From positions 560,810-624,809 of the forward strand of contig NC_030988.1 in NCBI RefSeq assembly GCF_000149955.1: a DNA stretch of 64,000 nt, given 5' to 3'. Shown here piece after piece: positions 42,546 through 54,369 of this stretch. The translations under genes were made by a program, and so were the position numbers. The notes below the pieces were generated by a model. The model did not search any database. It saw only the letters and a program-made list of their open reading frames with translations, and was not told the origin of the DNA. Every line of letters begins with the position of its first letter. Within the stretch, counting starts at the first letter, position 1. This DNA is from Fusarium oxysporum f. sp. lycopersici 4287 (taxonomy: Eukaryota > Ascomycota > Sordariomycetes > Hypocreales > Nectriaceae).

Positions 42546-43090
42546 TGTTGGAGAGCGATGAGAAATGTAAAGATGGCGAAGCGATAGGGAGGCTTCTTTT
42601 TAACGTCGCTGAGGGCTTCTCGAAGCTAGGGAGTTATGGACAAGCGGTGAAGATGTATTGACGGGATGTGGAGCTGAGCGAGAAGATGCTTGGCAAGGAG
42701 CATCCGTATACACTCGCTAGCATGAACAACCTGGCAAACGTACTTGATAGTATGGGCCAGTACGAGGAAGCAGAGAAGATGCATCGACAAACGCTGAAGT
42801 TGAGGGAGAAGGTTCTTGGCAAGGAGAATCCGGACACACTTACCAGCAGGAACAACCTTACAGGGGCTCTTTACTCTCAAGGCAAGTACGAGGCGGCAGT
42901 AAAGATGCATCGACAGACGGCGGAGCTGATGGAAAAGGTGCTTGGCAAGGAGCATCCGGACACACGTGCTAGTAGAAACAACTTGGCACTCTTGCTTAAC
43001 AGGATAGGCAAGCATGAAGACGCAGAGGAACTGCACCCACAAACGCTGGAGTTGAAGGAGGCACTAGGTCCAGACTTGCTTGGGGGATGA
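42546..43090 (+). pseudogene. tetratricopeptide (kinesin-light-chain type) protein, 3' fragment
   Basis: Three to four 42-residue TPR units of the NLR/kinesin-light-chain type: KMLGKEHPYTLASMNNLANV, VLGKENPDTLTSRNNLTGAL, VLGKEHPDTRASRNNLALLL, each followed by G.Y..A..MHRQT. Upstream (FNVAEGFSKLGSYGQAVKMY) the same frame continues back to the edge of the transposon but is broken by TGA at 42659-42661. Such repeats form the C-terminus of fungal NACHT/NB-ARC or patatin-like STAND proteins; the N-terminal effector and NTPase domains are absent here. It ends with a stop at 43088-43090. Confidence 0.75.
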
Positions 43091-43753
43091 TCAGGGATTG
43101 ACTCATAAATACAAAAAGGGATGAGGCTAGCCTGACTTCTGGCCCTAACGGCAGATCTAGGTAGCGTTGTAAGTTGATGCTGCAACTAGCCCGGCGGCTT
43201 CATTGTTAGGCAGCGCGAGTGAGAGTTCATATGGAGGGAGTAAAGACGAAAGGATGTCATGAAAGACAGTAGGTTGAGTTGTTTCCTTGGCTTCATGGTT
43301 CAGACCATTTGAAAGGTCTGCGATCTGAACCACCATATCCTGAAACTGTTAGCTACTGAAGGTCAAGGTAAGGTTGAGGTAACTTACTTCACTAAACTCA
43401 AGAACGGGCTTTAAGGGTGGAAAGATAATCTTGCAAACCAATTCGGGATAATATTCATGATCGAAATAGCCCAACCATAGTGAGGTATAATATGAGTATA
43501 CTCCGCCATGTTCCGAATCGCATTGGCGAGAGAGAGTTTTAAAATATGGATATTTGCAGAAGTCCTTAGGTCGGCTATGTAATGAAGGTAGCGCCAGGCT
43601 GCACATAACAAAGAACACAGTATTTTTTATACAGTTTAAGCGTATCCTAAAGGCTTATACAGCAACTAATTAAACCTTAAGTAAGGCTAAATTGTAAAAT
43701 AAGGCATAGAGGTATAAATTGCCTGCAGTCGGGGGAAACAGAGAGAGGCCCAA
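43091..43753. other. intergenic, no gene seen
   Basis: Short frames only. AT-rich near 43620-43700. Confidence 0.45.
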
Positions 43754-44002
43754 TGGTAGCAGCTACAGAAGAGGTAATTAACAAATGCTTTGCGAATGAT
43801 TCGTCTTTCAGAACCCTTGGAAAAAGATCGGCCAATTTCTGTGTATGGCATCGACTCACTGGCTGCTGTGGAGGTTCGTAATTGGATACGGATGCATTTA
43901 GGGGCTTTGGTGACGATGTTGGACATTATGGACGAGACATCCTTGGTGACACTCTGCGTCAAGGTTGTTGATAGAATGGTGCCTGCTGGTTCCAAAGGTT
44001 GA
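43754..44002 (+). pseudogene. polyketide synthase C-terminal acyl-carrier domain remnant
   Basis: RPISVYGIDSLAAVEVRNWI is a classic phosphopantetheine-attachment site (GxDSLxxVExRNW, Ser is the carrier), followed by RMHLGALVTMLDIM and a stop at 44000-44002. Upstream, ATEEVINK lies in another frame, so a frameshift lies between about 43785 and 43800. No ketosynthase or acyltransferase is nearby. This is an isolated terminal fragment of a reducing-type PKS. Confidence 0.75.
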
Positions 44003-44161
44003 GATGGTATACAAAGTTGTTCTAGATAACAAGGTCTTGTAAGTGAATATGGATATCATTTTACTAGACCGAATTTGAGGAATCAAACACGAAAACAAGA
44101 GGTAATACCAAAGCCAGATGCCTTGAAGCTATAAGCCCCATGATTTATAATATAAATAGTA

Positions 44162-46248
44162 TTAAACTAGGAAAATCTCTCTTTTCTCTTCCATATCCCA
44201 CTTCCAGTAATCAATTTCAGCCAATCCGATCCGACGATACTCGTTCTTCCTCAGCCTAGTAGGCACAAGACCTAAACAAATACATTTTCCGAATTGCTGG
44301 ATGTCCTTGGAACTACTGAGAAAGGCCTCTTCATCTTCCTTCACATATCTCGCCATGAAGAGGCATGTTACAACTAGCTTACGAGATGATAGTAAACGGA
44401 ACTCATCTATATGCGCCTTGCCGATTTTAGTGTGTAATGCGCGGTCATACAGATTCTTACCCCTAGGCCGCAGGACCACTTCGCGTGTGTATCCCTTCAG
44501 TCGAATAGTACCACTTTTTACCTGGCCGAAAGGGCTTGTTCCAATATTACTGCATTGGACAGTCAATATTTCAGGATCGCTTGGAGCTTTAACAGGTAAC
44601 TCCTCCATGTATTCATAGCGGCGAAATCTGAATTCAGGTGTAATTATCTGGCTGCCGTAGGTGAGGATGCCGCAATTCAGTTTCATCGAGAATAAAGCCA
44701 GTACTGCACCGTGATTAATAGACGCCCATGACCAGGAAGGCGCCACATAGCCTTGCCCCCTTTTTGCTCGTCGAGGTCGCACATTTCTTCCTCTCACTGA
44801 CATCCAAAGGAGCCCACGGATTATATCTCTTTTCCATAGACCAGCGACATACTGGTCGTCTAGAATAAGACTCATTGCTTCCGCAACGGCCGAGATTGCG
44901 ACCATTCGGTCTTTTGGTTTGGTTATATTTCTGCCGGAATATTTTCCGACCAAGTCGTACCAAGCATCGTAAGCCGCTCTTCTCGTCTTCTTGGCGGATC
45001 GTAACATTCGTGATACTGGCCATGCATCATAATTGATAACAAGTCGCTTCAACTTCGCGTAGTCTGACAGCCTTTGGATGTCTTTCTCCCAAATTGGTTT
45101 TGCTTCCCATAGTGCGGTCGTTGAACAGAACCAAAAGACTGTCCCTTCGCAATACGCAAGAACTCTACCGGAAAGTACTTGTTCCTGCAGGGTCCAAGCA
45201 CGATAATCGAGCGGTCCCAGTGGACCCGGTGATCCACTTGGTACTCCAACATCTCGAGACCAGAACAATTCCCCGTCAAGCAATCCCTCTTCGTTGTAAA
45301 GAGGTAGAACTATTGGTCGGCGGATTAAAGGATCGCGCCGGCTAAAGCAGCCCCCAAAAGGATTTGGTGAGTCTTGTGCGCATATTGTGACCAGGGCATT
45401 TTTATAAACATCGCGCATCTTGATGGATTCTCGCTGCCAATCCTCAGGATCGTCCTGGATGATGCATAGGGCATAATCCATAGGTAGTCGCAGCCAAGAG
45501 CCTTTGTAACAGCAATCGCATCTAGGAAGGTCTTTGGTAGCAACTGGATTGGGATACCTTGTTGCATTTGGCCAAAATTAGTGCGGCATGTTTTGATAAA
45601 TGGTTTCTTCCCCCAGCAGTAACTGAGTGCCACATAAGGAGCCATGAGCCCATTTGAGATTTGTAGAACTGGATCTTCGTCGGCTGCAATCGATCCAAGA
45701 TAAAGGACACGTGTCGGCAACAAGGTAGGACATGTTCCGCAGTACACAGAACAATCATGATGGTCTTCAACACATGTTTGAAGCCAATATTTAGCCAGAC
45801 TTAAGCTCCGTTGTGATCCTGTGTGGGTATCAGAGGGATCGTGGTATTTGTTGGTATACAATTGAAGTGATTCTGAAGAACGCAAATTATTAGTATGAGT
45901 CACTCGTAGCTTGAACATAGTTGTTTGGGGCTTACGGGGAATCAAAGAACATGAAATTTGAAAGTAGCTGTTAGAACAGTTGACCAGAAACCATCGATCC
46001 GCGGGTCCTGAGTCCGTGATTGTGACAGGGCTCGAGCGCAATTCTTCTGTGCTCGCGGGCGATGAAGAACGGTGTCCGGAAACGGTAACACTAGGATATT
46101 TAAACTCGTAGGCAATAAACTGACATAAAGGGCATTTCGTCTGAGTCGCTGATTCCTCCAAGGCGCGAAAAGATGTGAATAGCTCGTGCGGGAGGTTGTT
46201 TGGCACATGTCCAAATTTAAGAGAAAGACACTGATTACAAAGATCCAT
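44162..46248 (-). pseudogene. HET-domain (heterokaryon incompatibility) protein, one-base deletion
   Basis: HET proteins trigger allorecognition-linked cell death in filamentous ascomycetes. Starting at ATG 46248, a Cys-bearing leader (LCNQCLSL, CPLCQFIAYE) precedes the HET domain. MAPYVALSYCWG is the first hallmark, then LPKTFLDAIAVTKALGCDYLWI. The next hallmark (normally ID.LCIIQDD) is out of frame: ALCIIQDDPEDWQ belongs to a second frame. That frame carries on through YKNALVTICA, YRAWTLQEQVLSGR and SWSWAS to the stop at 44162. The span is 2087 nt, one short of a multiple of three. A single missing base between 45474 and 45475 therefore explains everything, and the corrected product would be about 695 aa. 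It is either a recently silenced gene or a base-call error. Confidence 0.85.
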
Positions 46249-47378
46249 TTGATAAAGAAGCAGAGAATTCTTTCTCCGAATTTCTTAACGCATTTGATAG
46301 TTGCGGATGTCTCTCGAGCGTCCTGATAGAGCCGTCTACAATGGCGATGTATTTTTGTGTTGCTTAGGCATTAGCGTTAGGCATCAATGCATTGTGTCAC
46401 CTATCACAATAGCTCAGATCTGACTATATGGGAGATTATCAACGTAAGTTCTATTTCAGTACACCGAGAGGCACATCAAACGCAAGACAGCGTTTCACTC
46501 GAAATTATAAATCCCACACTATAAGCAGTTAATTACTTCAAAGGATGTATAAATCATCACATTGTTATCAATGCTCGCCATTCCTTTTACCGCTATTAAG
46601 GATCCGACACTTTACAATATTTTCATTACGGTTTTCAGGGCAAGCCTCCTACTCAAGAATTATCGCCAGAAATGCATTGCGTTTCTTGTTTTTGACCAAT
46701 CACGGTCTAGTATTCTCGCCCCATATTTCCCGCGATGGAAACGCACTGCGACTTGAGAGATAAGATTAGATCACGTTTTATTGGACAGCGGAATGGAGGT
46801 TCGGAATTATTCCGTTCCGGCTATCGGTGCTTTGCAGGGGGTTAACCGTAACCTATAGCTCATCTGAGGAGCAGGGCCTCAATTTGGGTTAACTAGACCG
46901 CATCTCGGCGTTAGCTCGATCTCAATTCCTGTTGGAGTAGTCATTGCGGGATAAAAAGAGAAAATCAGGCAAACAGCTTCATGGTAAAGTCTCAGACATA
47001 ATAACTATCAGTCTACCGTAAAACATACAGAGAACCTCATAAGACAACAGAAGGTAGCCTCAAAATAAAGAAAATAGTCCTACATCATAAACTATCTATG
47101 AGTCCCTTCAAGCAGTTATTATCTAGCTACATCAACAACAGAAGCGTAAGAGGAAATTCAAATTATTACCATAACTGTCTCGATTGGCATACTTGCGGTT
47201 ATAATAGAAAGGTATTCACTCAAAGGTGCTTAATTAGACCATTCAATAAGTTTGGCCGCTGAGTTCACCGAGGCTGACGTTAAGTCAATGCGAGCTATGC
47301 GTAAAGCAGTCTATAAACACCAAAATTCTCAATGTGGCTGGCCCTGAATTATCTTACTCGCTGTAATGGCCAAAAGGT
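46249..47378. other. intergenic, no gene seen
   Basis: AT-rich, with only short frames without domains. Confidence 0.5.
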
Positions 47379-48269
47379 TTAGTTACTAGTGATGTCTCTC
47401 ACCCGAACCTGACCGCGCACTTGATATCGCCTATCGACTAGCTCGAAACGAGGGCAGAATCTGTCATCATTGCCAAACCGCAGTTCGATATCTCTCAATA
47501 ATGTAGAGATTTCCAGAGGCGTGATGTTGTCGTCAAGAAGCAACTTGATCGTCTTCAAGCATCCAAAATACGGTAAAATATTGAGCTCCTCCAAGTCTCG
47601 CCATTTCTCCGCATTTACAATAACCTGTTCGACATGCGACAGTCGGCTGCCGTACGAGCGTCCAAGTCGTACTACGTCTTCGTTGTCAAAACAGATGTCC
47701 TTCCACAAAGAGTCAGATAGCCACACAACATCCTGCGTCGGATCAAGGTAGAATGACCACTCAGATCGCTCGTGGTGCCTGAGGTAATAAAAGCTCCTGA
47801 GCGTGTGTTGACGCGATTCTGCGCACACAGACAGAGCAATTGGGTGCTGGTTCTCACGAGACATCCGCCAAAATATTGTTCTCGGATTTCGTCCAAATCG
47901 GCGCGCATCCTCAATATCGAAATCCTCGCTGTCACCGGAAGCGAGAGAGGAACCTCCATTGGAGGTGCCGTCATTGGACTTTTCTCCACGATTGGGGACT
48001 TGACTCATAGCATCGCCTTTTTCGACATCGTCCTCTTCATCATTATCCTCGTCGCAATCATCCTTGTCAAGCCAATTTGAAATGGTTCCGTATAACTGAA
48101 GCCTTGATAAATCATAGATATCATCCGAATCAACCTGCGGCAGTGACCGTATCTCAATCACGCGAGGATCTGGCCAAGTTGCCTCCCAAATCTTCAAGCG
48201 GACATTTTCAGGAAAAGTAGAAAAGCTGGCGAACGACAAAGGGCCCAGCTCGCGATTACTAGGCGGCAT
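47379..48269 (-). CDS. 2EXR-domain protein, 296 aa
   Basis: Single exon. The ATG at 48269 is chosen because the upstream in-frame codon at 48338 is TTG. The N-terminal 2EXR motif is SFSTFPENVRLKIWEATWPD followed by PRVIEI, then a long acidic, low-complexity insertion (DKDDCDEDNDEEDDVEKGD, about residues 67-90). The second conserved block is ALSVCAESRQHTLRSFYYL. The C-terminal region is typical of the family (YLDPTQDVVWLSD; VEQVIVNAEKWRDLEELN). Function of the family is unknown. The gene looks intact, unlike the 2EXR remnant at 5.8 kb. Confidence 0.85.
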   Translation of the reverse strand: MPPSNRELGPLSFASFSTFPENVRLKIWEATWPDPRVIEIRSLPQVDSDDIYDLSRLQLYGTISNWLDKDDCDEDNDEEDDVEKGDAMSQVPNRGEKSNDGTSNGGSSLASGDSEDFDIEDARRFGRNPRTIFWRMSRENQHPIALSVCAESRQHTLRSFYYLRHHERSEWSFYLDPTQDVVWLSDSLWKDICFDNEDVVRLGRSYGSRLSHVEQVIVNAEKWRDLEELNILPYFGCLKTIKLLLDDNITPLEISTLLRDIELRFGNDDRFCPRFELVDRRYQVRGQVRVRDITSN

Positions 48270-48376
48270 GTTCCAGGTTTTGGGTTTAGACTTCTCTCGA
48301 AGAGCCAGCTGAGGCGAGTACCCGTCAGCTGTGGGCAATCGTTGACTCAGTTTCGTGACAGGATAAGCCGCGGAAT

Positions 48377-49425
48377 CTAATTCAGCCCTCTCTGGAGATC
48401 TTTCTTAGACACCTGATTTGCCATGTTTGCACGTCGAGCCGCAATTTGGTTCGGAAATTTCCAGTACACATTGGAGACCCAGGTGCGAAGCCCAAGCTCG
48501 TCGAGCCCAGGCTCAACAATAGTTACTCGTCGTACCGTCGTCTTTGCAAACCCCTCAACAAGCCCAAAAACAGCATATGCAAACCGCGCATACAAGAATT
48601 CGAGTCTGGCTCCACCAAGTGGGTGAACCATTCGGTTGTGGAAAACATTTGCAGGAACGGACAGGTCGTCAGCTGCAGAGAAATAGTTCATGATAAGGCG
48701 GTAGCCCTGAGATGTCATCTTTGGCACGAGAGCGAAGGCGCGATGATTGAAGTCTTCCAGAATATCTGCACGGAGGTGACAGACATTCGCCCGACTTTGA
48801 TAGCCGACTCGTTCGTCACCGAAGGCGACATAATCGCGCATGCGGTTTTGTTGAAGCCAGGGGAATAGTTCTTGGGGGACGAGGAAAGCTGGCTTTCCCT
48901 TATTACCGGAAACAAGGCAGCAGTTCATCGAAGATTTGTTTTCCATTAGCTCATGTTCAATGAGAAGCCATGGCTCTGGAAGGTGGCCGTGCGGAAACTG
49001 CCAATCCTCAAAGTCGCAGATGATTGGGAATGGGAGGTTATCACTCTGTCCTAAGAGAAGACATAAGCAAAGCATAGAGTCTCGGTGGGAGAAAGCTTAC
49101 TACTAGGAACTTGCAAATAATACTCCGCGAGCATCAGCACACCTTCACTGCTCATTATCACGCTTTGCTTCCCTAAGCGGTCGTAACTCAGAAAAGCGTC
49201 TTGAGCATTTCCAGCGATGATTTGGCACGCTAAAAGCGCTGTCTCATGACTGATGCCATAGGCAAAATTCGAATCGAACTGACCACTCTTCTTAACCACG
49301 TCGAGACGGGGAAGACGTAGGAGTGTGCTCTGGTAGGTCGGATAGTGAGGATGCCGAATAACAATAGGAGGGGCCTGGCATTGCGGCGCAATCCTGTGCG
49401 GGCCATATGGAAATCGGATATCCAT
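48377..49425 (-). CDS. HNH-endonuclease-like fungal protein, 332 aa, two exons
   Basis: Exon 1 49425-49101, intron 49100-49051 (50 nt, GTAAGC...TTAG), exon 2 49050-48377; phases agree and no stops occur. The middle of the protein resembles the fungal HNH_2-type family: NCCLVSGNKGKPAFLVPQEL (family: C.VTG......AHLVP), then SRANVCHLRADILEDFNHRA and FALVPK (family: N...LR.DIH..FD...F.IVP). The histidine expected before LVP is replaced by Phe, so nuclease activity is doubtful. N-terminal HPHYPTYQSTLLRLPRLD and the segment before the intron match the usual lead-in. Located 100 nt downstream of, and co-directional with, the 2EXR gene's promoter side. Confidence 0.65.
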
Positions 49426-49591
49426 GCTTGGGAGAGTTTTGCAACAGAATTAACCGAGTAAAGAAGTGAGGGATTTTTCGTCGTATTGGGGGAACGACGC
49501 GCAATTTTATTTCTTTCTGCTCGACCCGACAGTCTGGTTCGCCCTAACGGCAGGTGGATTAAAGTGACAGGGAAGGGTACTTATTTCTCCT

Positions 49592-49822
49592 TTTGTCATC
49601 TCACTTTCTTGGCATACAAGTGTTAAGAAAGTGGCCCTATCTACACCTAAATCCTTAACAAGTGCACAACAAACGTTTCAATCTGCGCTTTGCGCAGTCG
49701 CAAGCCGCGGCGATGGCTTCGTCTACAGCAGATTGAGGCGTTTGTTGTGCTCTTGTTAAGGATTTAGGTGTAGATAAGGCCACTTTCTTAACACTTGTAT
49801 GCCAAGAGAGTGAGATGACAAA
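49592..49822. repeat. foldback element (MITE-like), about 95-bp inverted arms
   Basis: Left arm 49592-49686 and right arm 49728-49822 are near-perfect inverted copies (TTTGTCATCTCACTTTCTTG at one end, its complement with one or two changes at the other) around a 41-bp GC-rich core. No coding capacity. It forms an almost complete hairpin, like non-autonomous foldback DNA elements. Confidence 0.85.
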
Positions 49823-52800
49823 GGAAGGTGTCGCACTGGATGTGCTTAAAATGGATTGAAGGTCGGGTCATTCAGAATGAGCAGCAGTAGTGAGTTGATT
49901 GATTGTTCTCCTGTGTGGGGTATTCCATCCCACAGGTTTTACTTTAAATCACCTAGCGTGATTAGTAAGGGCTGTTGTTCCTGAGGATCATTGAGACCAT
50001 GCCCGGCCTGCGACAGAAGGTGATCGAGGCTATTCTGGCCCTAATATCGATCGGTATAGGGTGAGAGGCGAGATCCCGGTACGGGGCCGGCTGGTCCGAG
50101 CGTGGGCGTTCCACTTGGCCGGCTCCCGATTCGGCTTTGGGTTCTTCTCAAACCTACACCTCTCCTCCTTGTAAGCGGCAGCAACAGCAACAGCGACCAT
50201 GCTCTTCGCGGCTGGCCTGCAGAAGATCCTCGCCCCGAAGTCCCGCGGTGAGTTATCCACCAATTCCCTGCCCTAACCTTCCGCTGCACATGGTGGCCGG
50301 AGCGACGCGTCTCGAGAGACCGACTGCTGACGTTGTCGACATGCGCAGGTATAGCTGTTAGCGATGAAAACGATACCGATCCTCGACGAAACGATGCGAG
50401 AATATACGAGACGACAAGCTTGAGCGGGCTGGGCAACGGTTGAAGGGAGTCGGTGTCTCCAAGCATCTCAGAGCCGGACTCGCCACCTTTGTCGACCCGA
50501 GATGAGCAAATCCGACTGCTTGAGAGAGTTTCGTACAATCTAGCATGTCCTACAGGCCGATCTGAACGTCAAAGCCATCTATAATCCCAAGCACCAAGAA
50601 CTCCATCACCTGGCTAAGCGAGGCAGTGGGTAGAGTGCCGCCCGAGGGAGCTTGGCAAGAACAACCCGATTTGGACTCAGTGAGAAAAGGGAAGTAGCTG
50701 ACAGCGGCACCAGGTAATGGCACCAACCAAGCTTTGTAGCTAATCCGAGCGACCATAAAGCATGTCCATAGTCTCCTGCCAGGCCCCTCTGCCCTTGCTG
50801 AAAAGGTCAAGCGGCCTGAAATGGTACGTTCCTGTCCCTCGCTAATCCGAAAATCGTGGCTAACGCGTGGCTACTCAAAGGACCGGCCATAATTGAGATT
50901 TAGATAGCCATGCTTGCACTGTAACCGTGCATCCTGCCTGCTATCCGACATCATGTCGTGTTTCGTGCAATTGGGGGCTTTTGGCTCACCAGCCCCGAGA
51001 GAGAACAGCTGCTGCGCCCCCACGTGGCTGTTTACACTGCCCCGCAAATTTTCCACTTCCCTCCATCACGCTCTCTTCCTCTGCATTCACTACTGAGCCA
51101 CAACGCGACCGAGTTTCTTCCTTCTCCAACGCCGCTGCTCTTTCCTGGCTGCTCTATCTCGATCCATCTTCCTTCGTCGCATTTCCCTTACGCAACCAGG
51201 TACGCATTGAGTTGCCGGCGTTTGCTTGCCTGACTGATCGACCAGAGCTCCAGTAGACGAGCCTCCTTACAAGACCTCCTTCCCGGCGACTTCCCTCCTC
51301 GAATCCTCGTCAGCGAATTCTCCCCTCGACTTCACTCCTTCCAAGGTGAAACTTACCTTCGAGACGAGCCCTCACGAGTCGATGCGCAACTCCTAGGAGG
51401 CGCGACAGGCATTCCCCAATCGAGACCACACCTTCCGATAGCCGCACTGAGCGGGACGAGATGTTGGAGACTATCATGGACGACCTGGCGAAACAGATAG
51501 GGGCTGGGCTTGCTATGCTGCAGGAGCGCAAGGGAGATCCACTGGCGCCCGTGCCCAAGGTCATCATGGAGCTGACCGAGGAGCTCAATGGTTAGGCCAC
51601 AAAGATCCTACAGGCCTCTACAGAGTTGAACAACGAGATCATCCACGAACAATGCATGTTGTGGGCTATCTACCCAATTTGGTGGCCCAAATAGATGCGA
51701 ATATAGTCTCCTCACAGCACACGAAGCTCGAGATGTCCTTTGCAGACCCGTTACCGTTTCGACAACGGTAAGATGAGACTTTAGAGTGGGTTGAAGCGGA
51801 GAAGCACAAGGTGCGCCAGGGGCGCTGAACGATCATGGAGACAACTAGGTAGGACGAAGGTCTCCTGAAGGTGACTGTATATTCGACCGTGGCTCGTCGA
51901 TCTGGCTAACCGGGCTTAGGGATAGATGCGCTAGTCCGGGAAATCTGCCGAATGCCCTCCCCGACCGCAAGCCCCCAAACCACCCTGTGCCCTCGGAAGC
52001 TTGCCCAACCTCAGCAACACACGGCACCAGTGCTTCACCCAGCCCTACCGCACCATGCCAGTTGACCACTAGCTACAGGGAGAAGACGTTGTCTGCCTGG
52101 CAGAGAAAGCTTGTTGGAATACCGGAACGTCGCAGGTCTCAATCCTCCTGCACAATCGACGGCGACTACCAGACCGAAGTTATCGTCGATATCACATCTG
52201 GCAAACAAGTGAAGGTGGTGAAAGAGTCCCTTGCCTGCGTTGACCCGAGCGATATCATGGTGTCGAGGGACAAGCTCCGCCGAGGTTGGCGAGAGACTAC
52301 CGTTAGAGGAGGCTCCTGGTCCCCGCCTGTCGACAGTTGCCCAACCCAGAAACGCCGAGGCCGTTGATGCTGAAGAGGTTGTGCCCTCGGATCGTCACGG
52401 AGAGCACTTGAACGGTTTTATTGGCGACTTTACCTAGTATGGCTACTCGGTCCGTTGGCGGGTGGTCAGGCTCTGCACCCAGGCGCCGCCCAGGACAGAA
52501 AGCGGCTCGTCATGATCGCCTCAGCACCCCGCGAGCGGCTTCTGCCCTATAATAGCATTGACAGCGTCACCAGCGCCGCCCAACCTGGAGACGACCCCCA
52601 CGACCTCGGTCATGCCCACTACTTCGACCCGGAGAGGGCACCTTACGACGCCGGGCGTCTCGCCAAGACCGTCACCGGTGGAGGAGGCAACTTCTACTAA
52701 CCAGACGGCCCGCGGGAGCTCACCCTGCGCGAGCTCCGGGATTCCCAATGTTGCGCCGATTCCTCGGTAACACCACCTCGATCAGGAGGCAGATCGGGAA

Positions 52801-54369
52801 GACGGTATGGCGCCCTAGACCGACGATCACGAAGCCATCCTGGTCGACGATGACGCTGGGGGTGAGTTGGGAGAGCCTGATGTGGATATAGTGATTGATT
52901 TGACATAGGTAGATTGAATAGCTAGCCGCAATCGACTACTGTCCCTCTATCTTGACTGATTGATTTGCATCATGACAAGATCCTGGAACGGGCTGTACAG
53001 CGAAGATGGCGCAATGTCTCTAGCGGACGCTTCTCATCAGACCTGTTGTTCAAAACACGCCACCTTCGACATAAGTTTCGAGTAAACTTCACATCAGCTT
53101 CCGCCTATGATGCCTGGGAGGTATGCGCCCCTGCCTAGAAGGTCGAGCGAGTCCACCTTGCTCTTTCTTGCGTTGTCTAACGTAAAAAACCGGAAAGACG
53201 GCGCCGGTTCGCTCGTGAGCAAGGCTCTTGAACTCGACCTTTGAGGAGCTTGTGTTGGTAGGAATTAGGACCGGGATCGGGATCGCTCCTGCGGGGGTCC
53301 TTGACCTTGCGAACTTTGTCGACGTTGAGTGTGCCTCAGCTGGGAGGAGGGAGCTGGTTAGCTTCTGCACTGGAGAGGGAGAGTGGGGCTTGCCCGTGTG
53401 TATCCATCGGGCTAGGCCTTAATGCGAGTGCCTAGATCATTTGCGTTACTCTCGGACAGAGGTATCGGGGGTTGCTGAGCGCACGGCGCCGTCGATTGTC
53501 TTCAAGGACGATCCAGATGGGCTCTTTGGATGACTAGCTGCCAGAGAAATACTCTGTCGTTTGCAATAGTGTTTATCAGCTTCCACAGCGCACCTCTATC
53601 GCTTCCAGATTTTCGCAGCTCACTTACTGCTCATGTCGTACACCACCAGCACCAGCCTTTTCGCTCTCGCCATCAGACACATCCATATCAGCCAGCTCTA
53701 CACGAAGACTGGATTGCCTAAACTGTCGCCCACTTTCCTCCCCACCTCGAATCAAGATTCAGCATTCGATCCCATGGGGCTACGACGCCTCCTTTATTCC
53801 AAGCACTCCCTAGTCCCCGTCCTCATCGCTGAGATTTCTCCCACTGCCATTCAAGCCTCTTCTCTTGCATGCTCTCAACACGTTCATCTCACCAACTATA
53901 CTATCAAAATATGTAACAGGTACCAGCCCAACCCGTTTCGCCGTTGTCACTCTTGGCCCAACCTTTGATAGCTCTCGAATGTCAGTAGGCGCCCCAGACC
54001 TCCCTCGTCCTTTGGAAGCCCACTGTCATCGCCAAGCCATTCCACATGATCACGAGCCTTGACCCGTCACCAATACGGCAACGACAACACTATGCGGCTG
54101 AGAAACTTTAAGTGGGAGCACTGAAGAGTTCATTCTTGAGCATTCACTAGATAAGCTTGGCGAGTTTGGCGCTCCATTAGACGTAATAACATCTCAGAAT
54201 CATTATAAGGTTCACCAGTCGCCATTTTTCTTGATAGCCTCTATCGTTGTCACGATATATGTAAAGCAAATTTCATCTAGTCACTGTTCTATCTCTTGCA
54301 GCATTAATTAATAGCTTGGATTATTGGAATGGATTATCGGGATGAAAGGATATATCTGAATATACATTA
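49823..54369. other. 4.5-kb degenerate, GC-richer stretch without an identifiable gene
   Basis: Frames of 60-165 codons are frequent on both strands because the DNA is GC-rich, but none carries a domain that I recognise. Stop-interrupted text such as ETIMDDLAKQIGAGLAMLQE (about 51460) and TEVIVDITSGKQVKVVKESL (about 52170) looks like decayed coding sequence, possibly retroelement-derived. A frame at 53633-53968 is Ser/His/Ile-rich and unassigned. Composition differs from the AT-richer DNA on either side. Confidence 0.35.

Noticed and set aside
50041..50538. 165-codon Ser/Arg-rich frame
   Set aside because: GC-rich DNA keeps several frames open at once. Composition is not protein-like.
53530..54062. 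Possible gene with Ser/His/Ile-rich product
   Set aside because: No recognisable domain and overlapping alternative frames. Left as unassigned.
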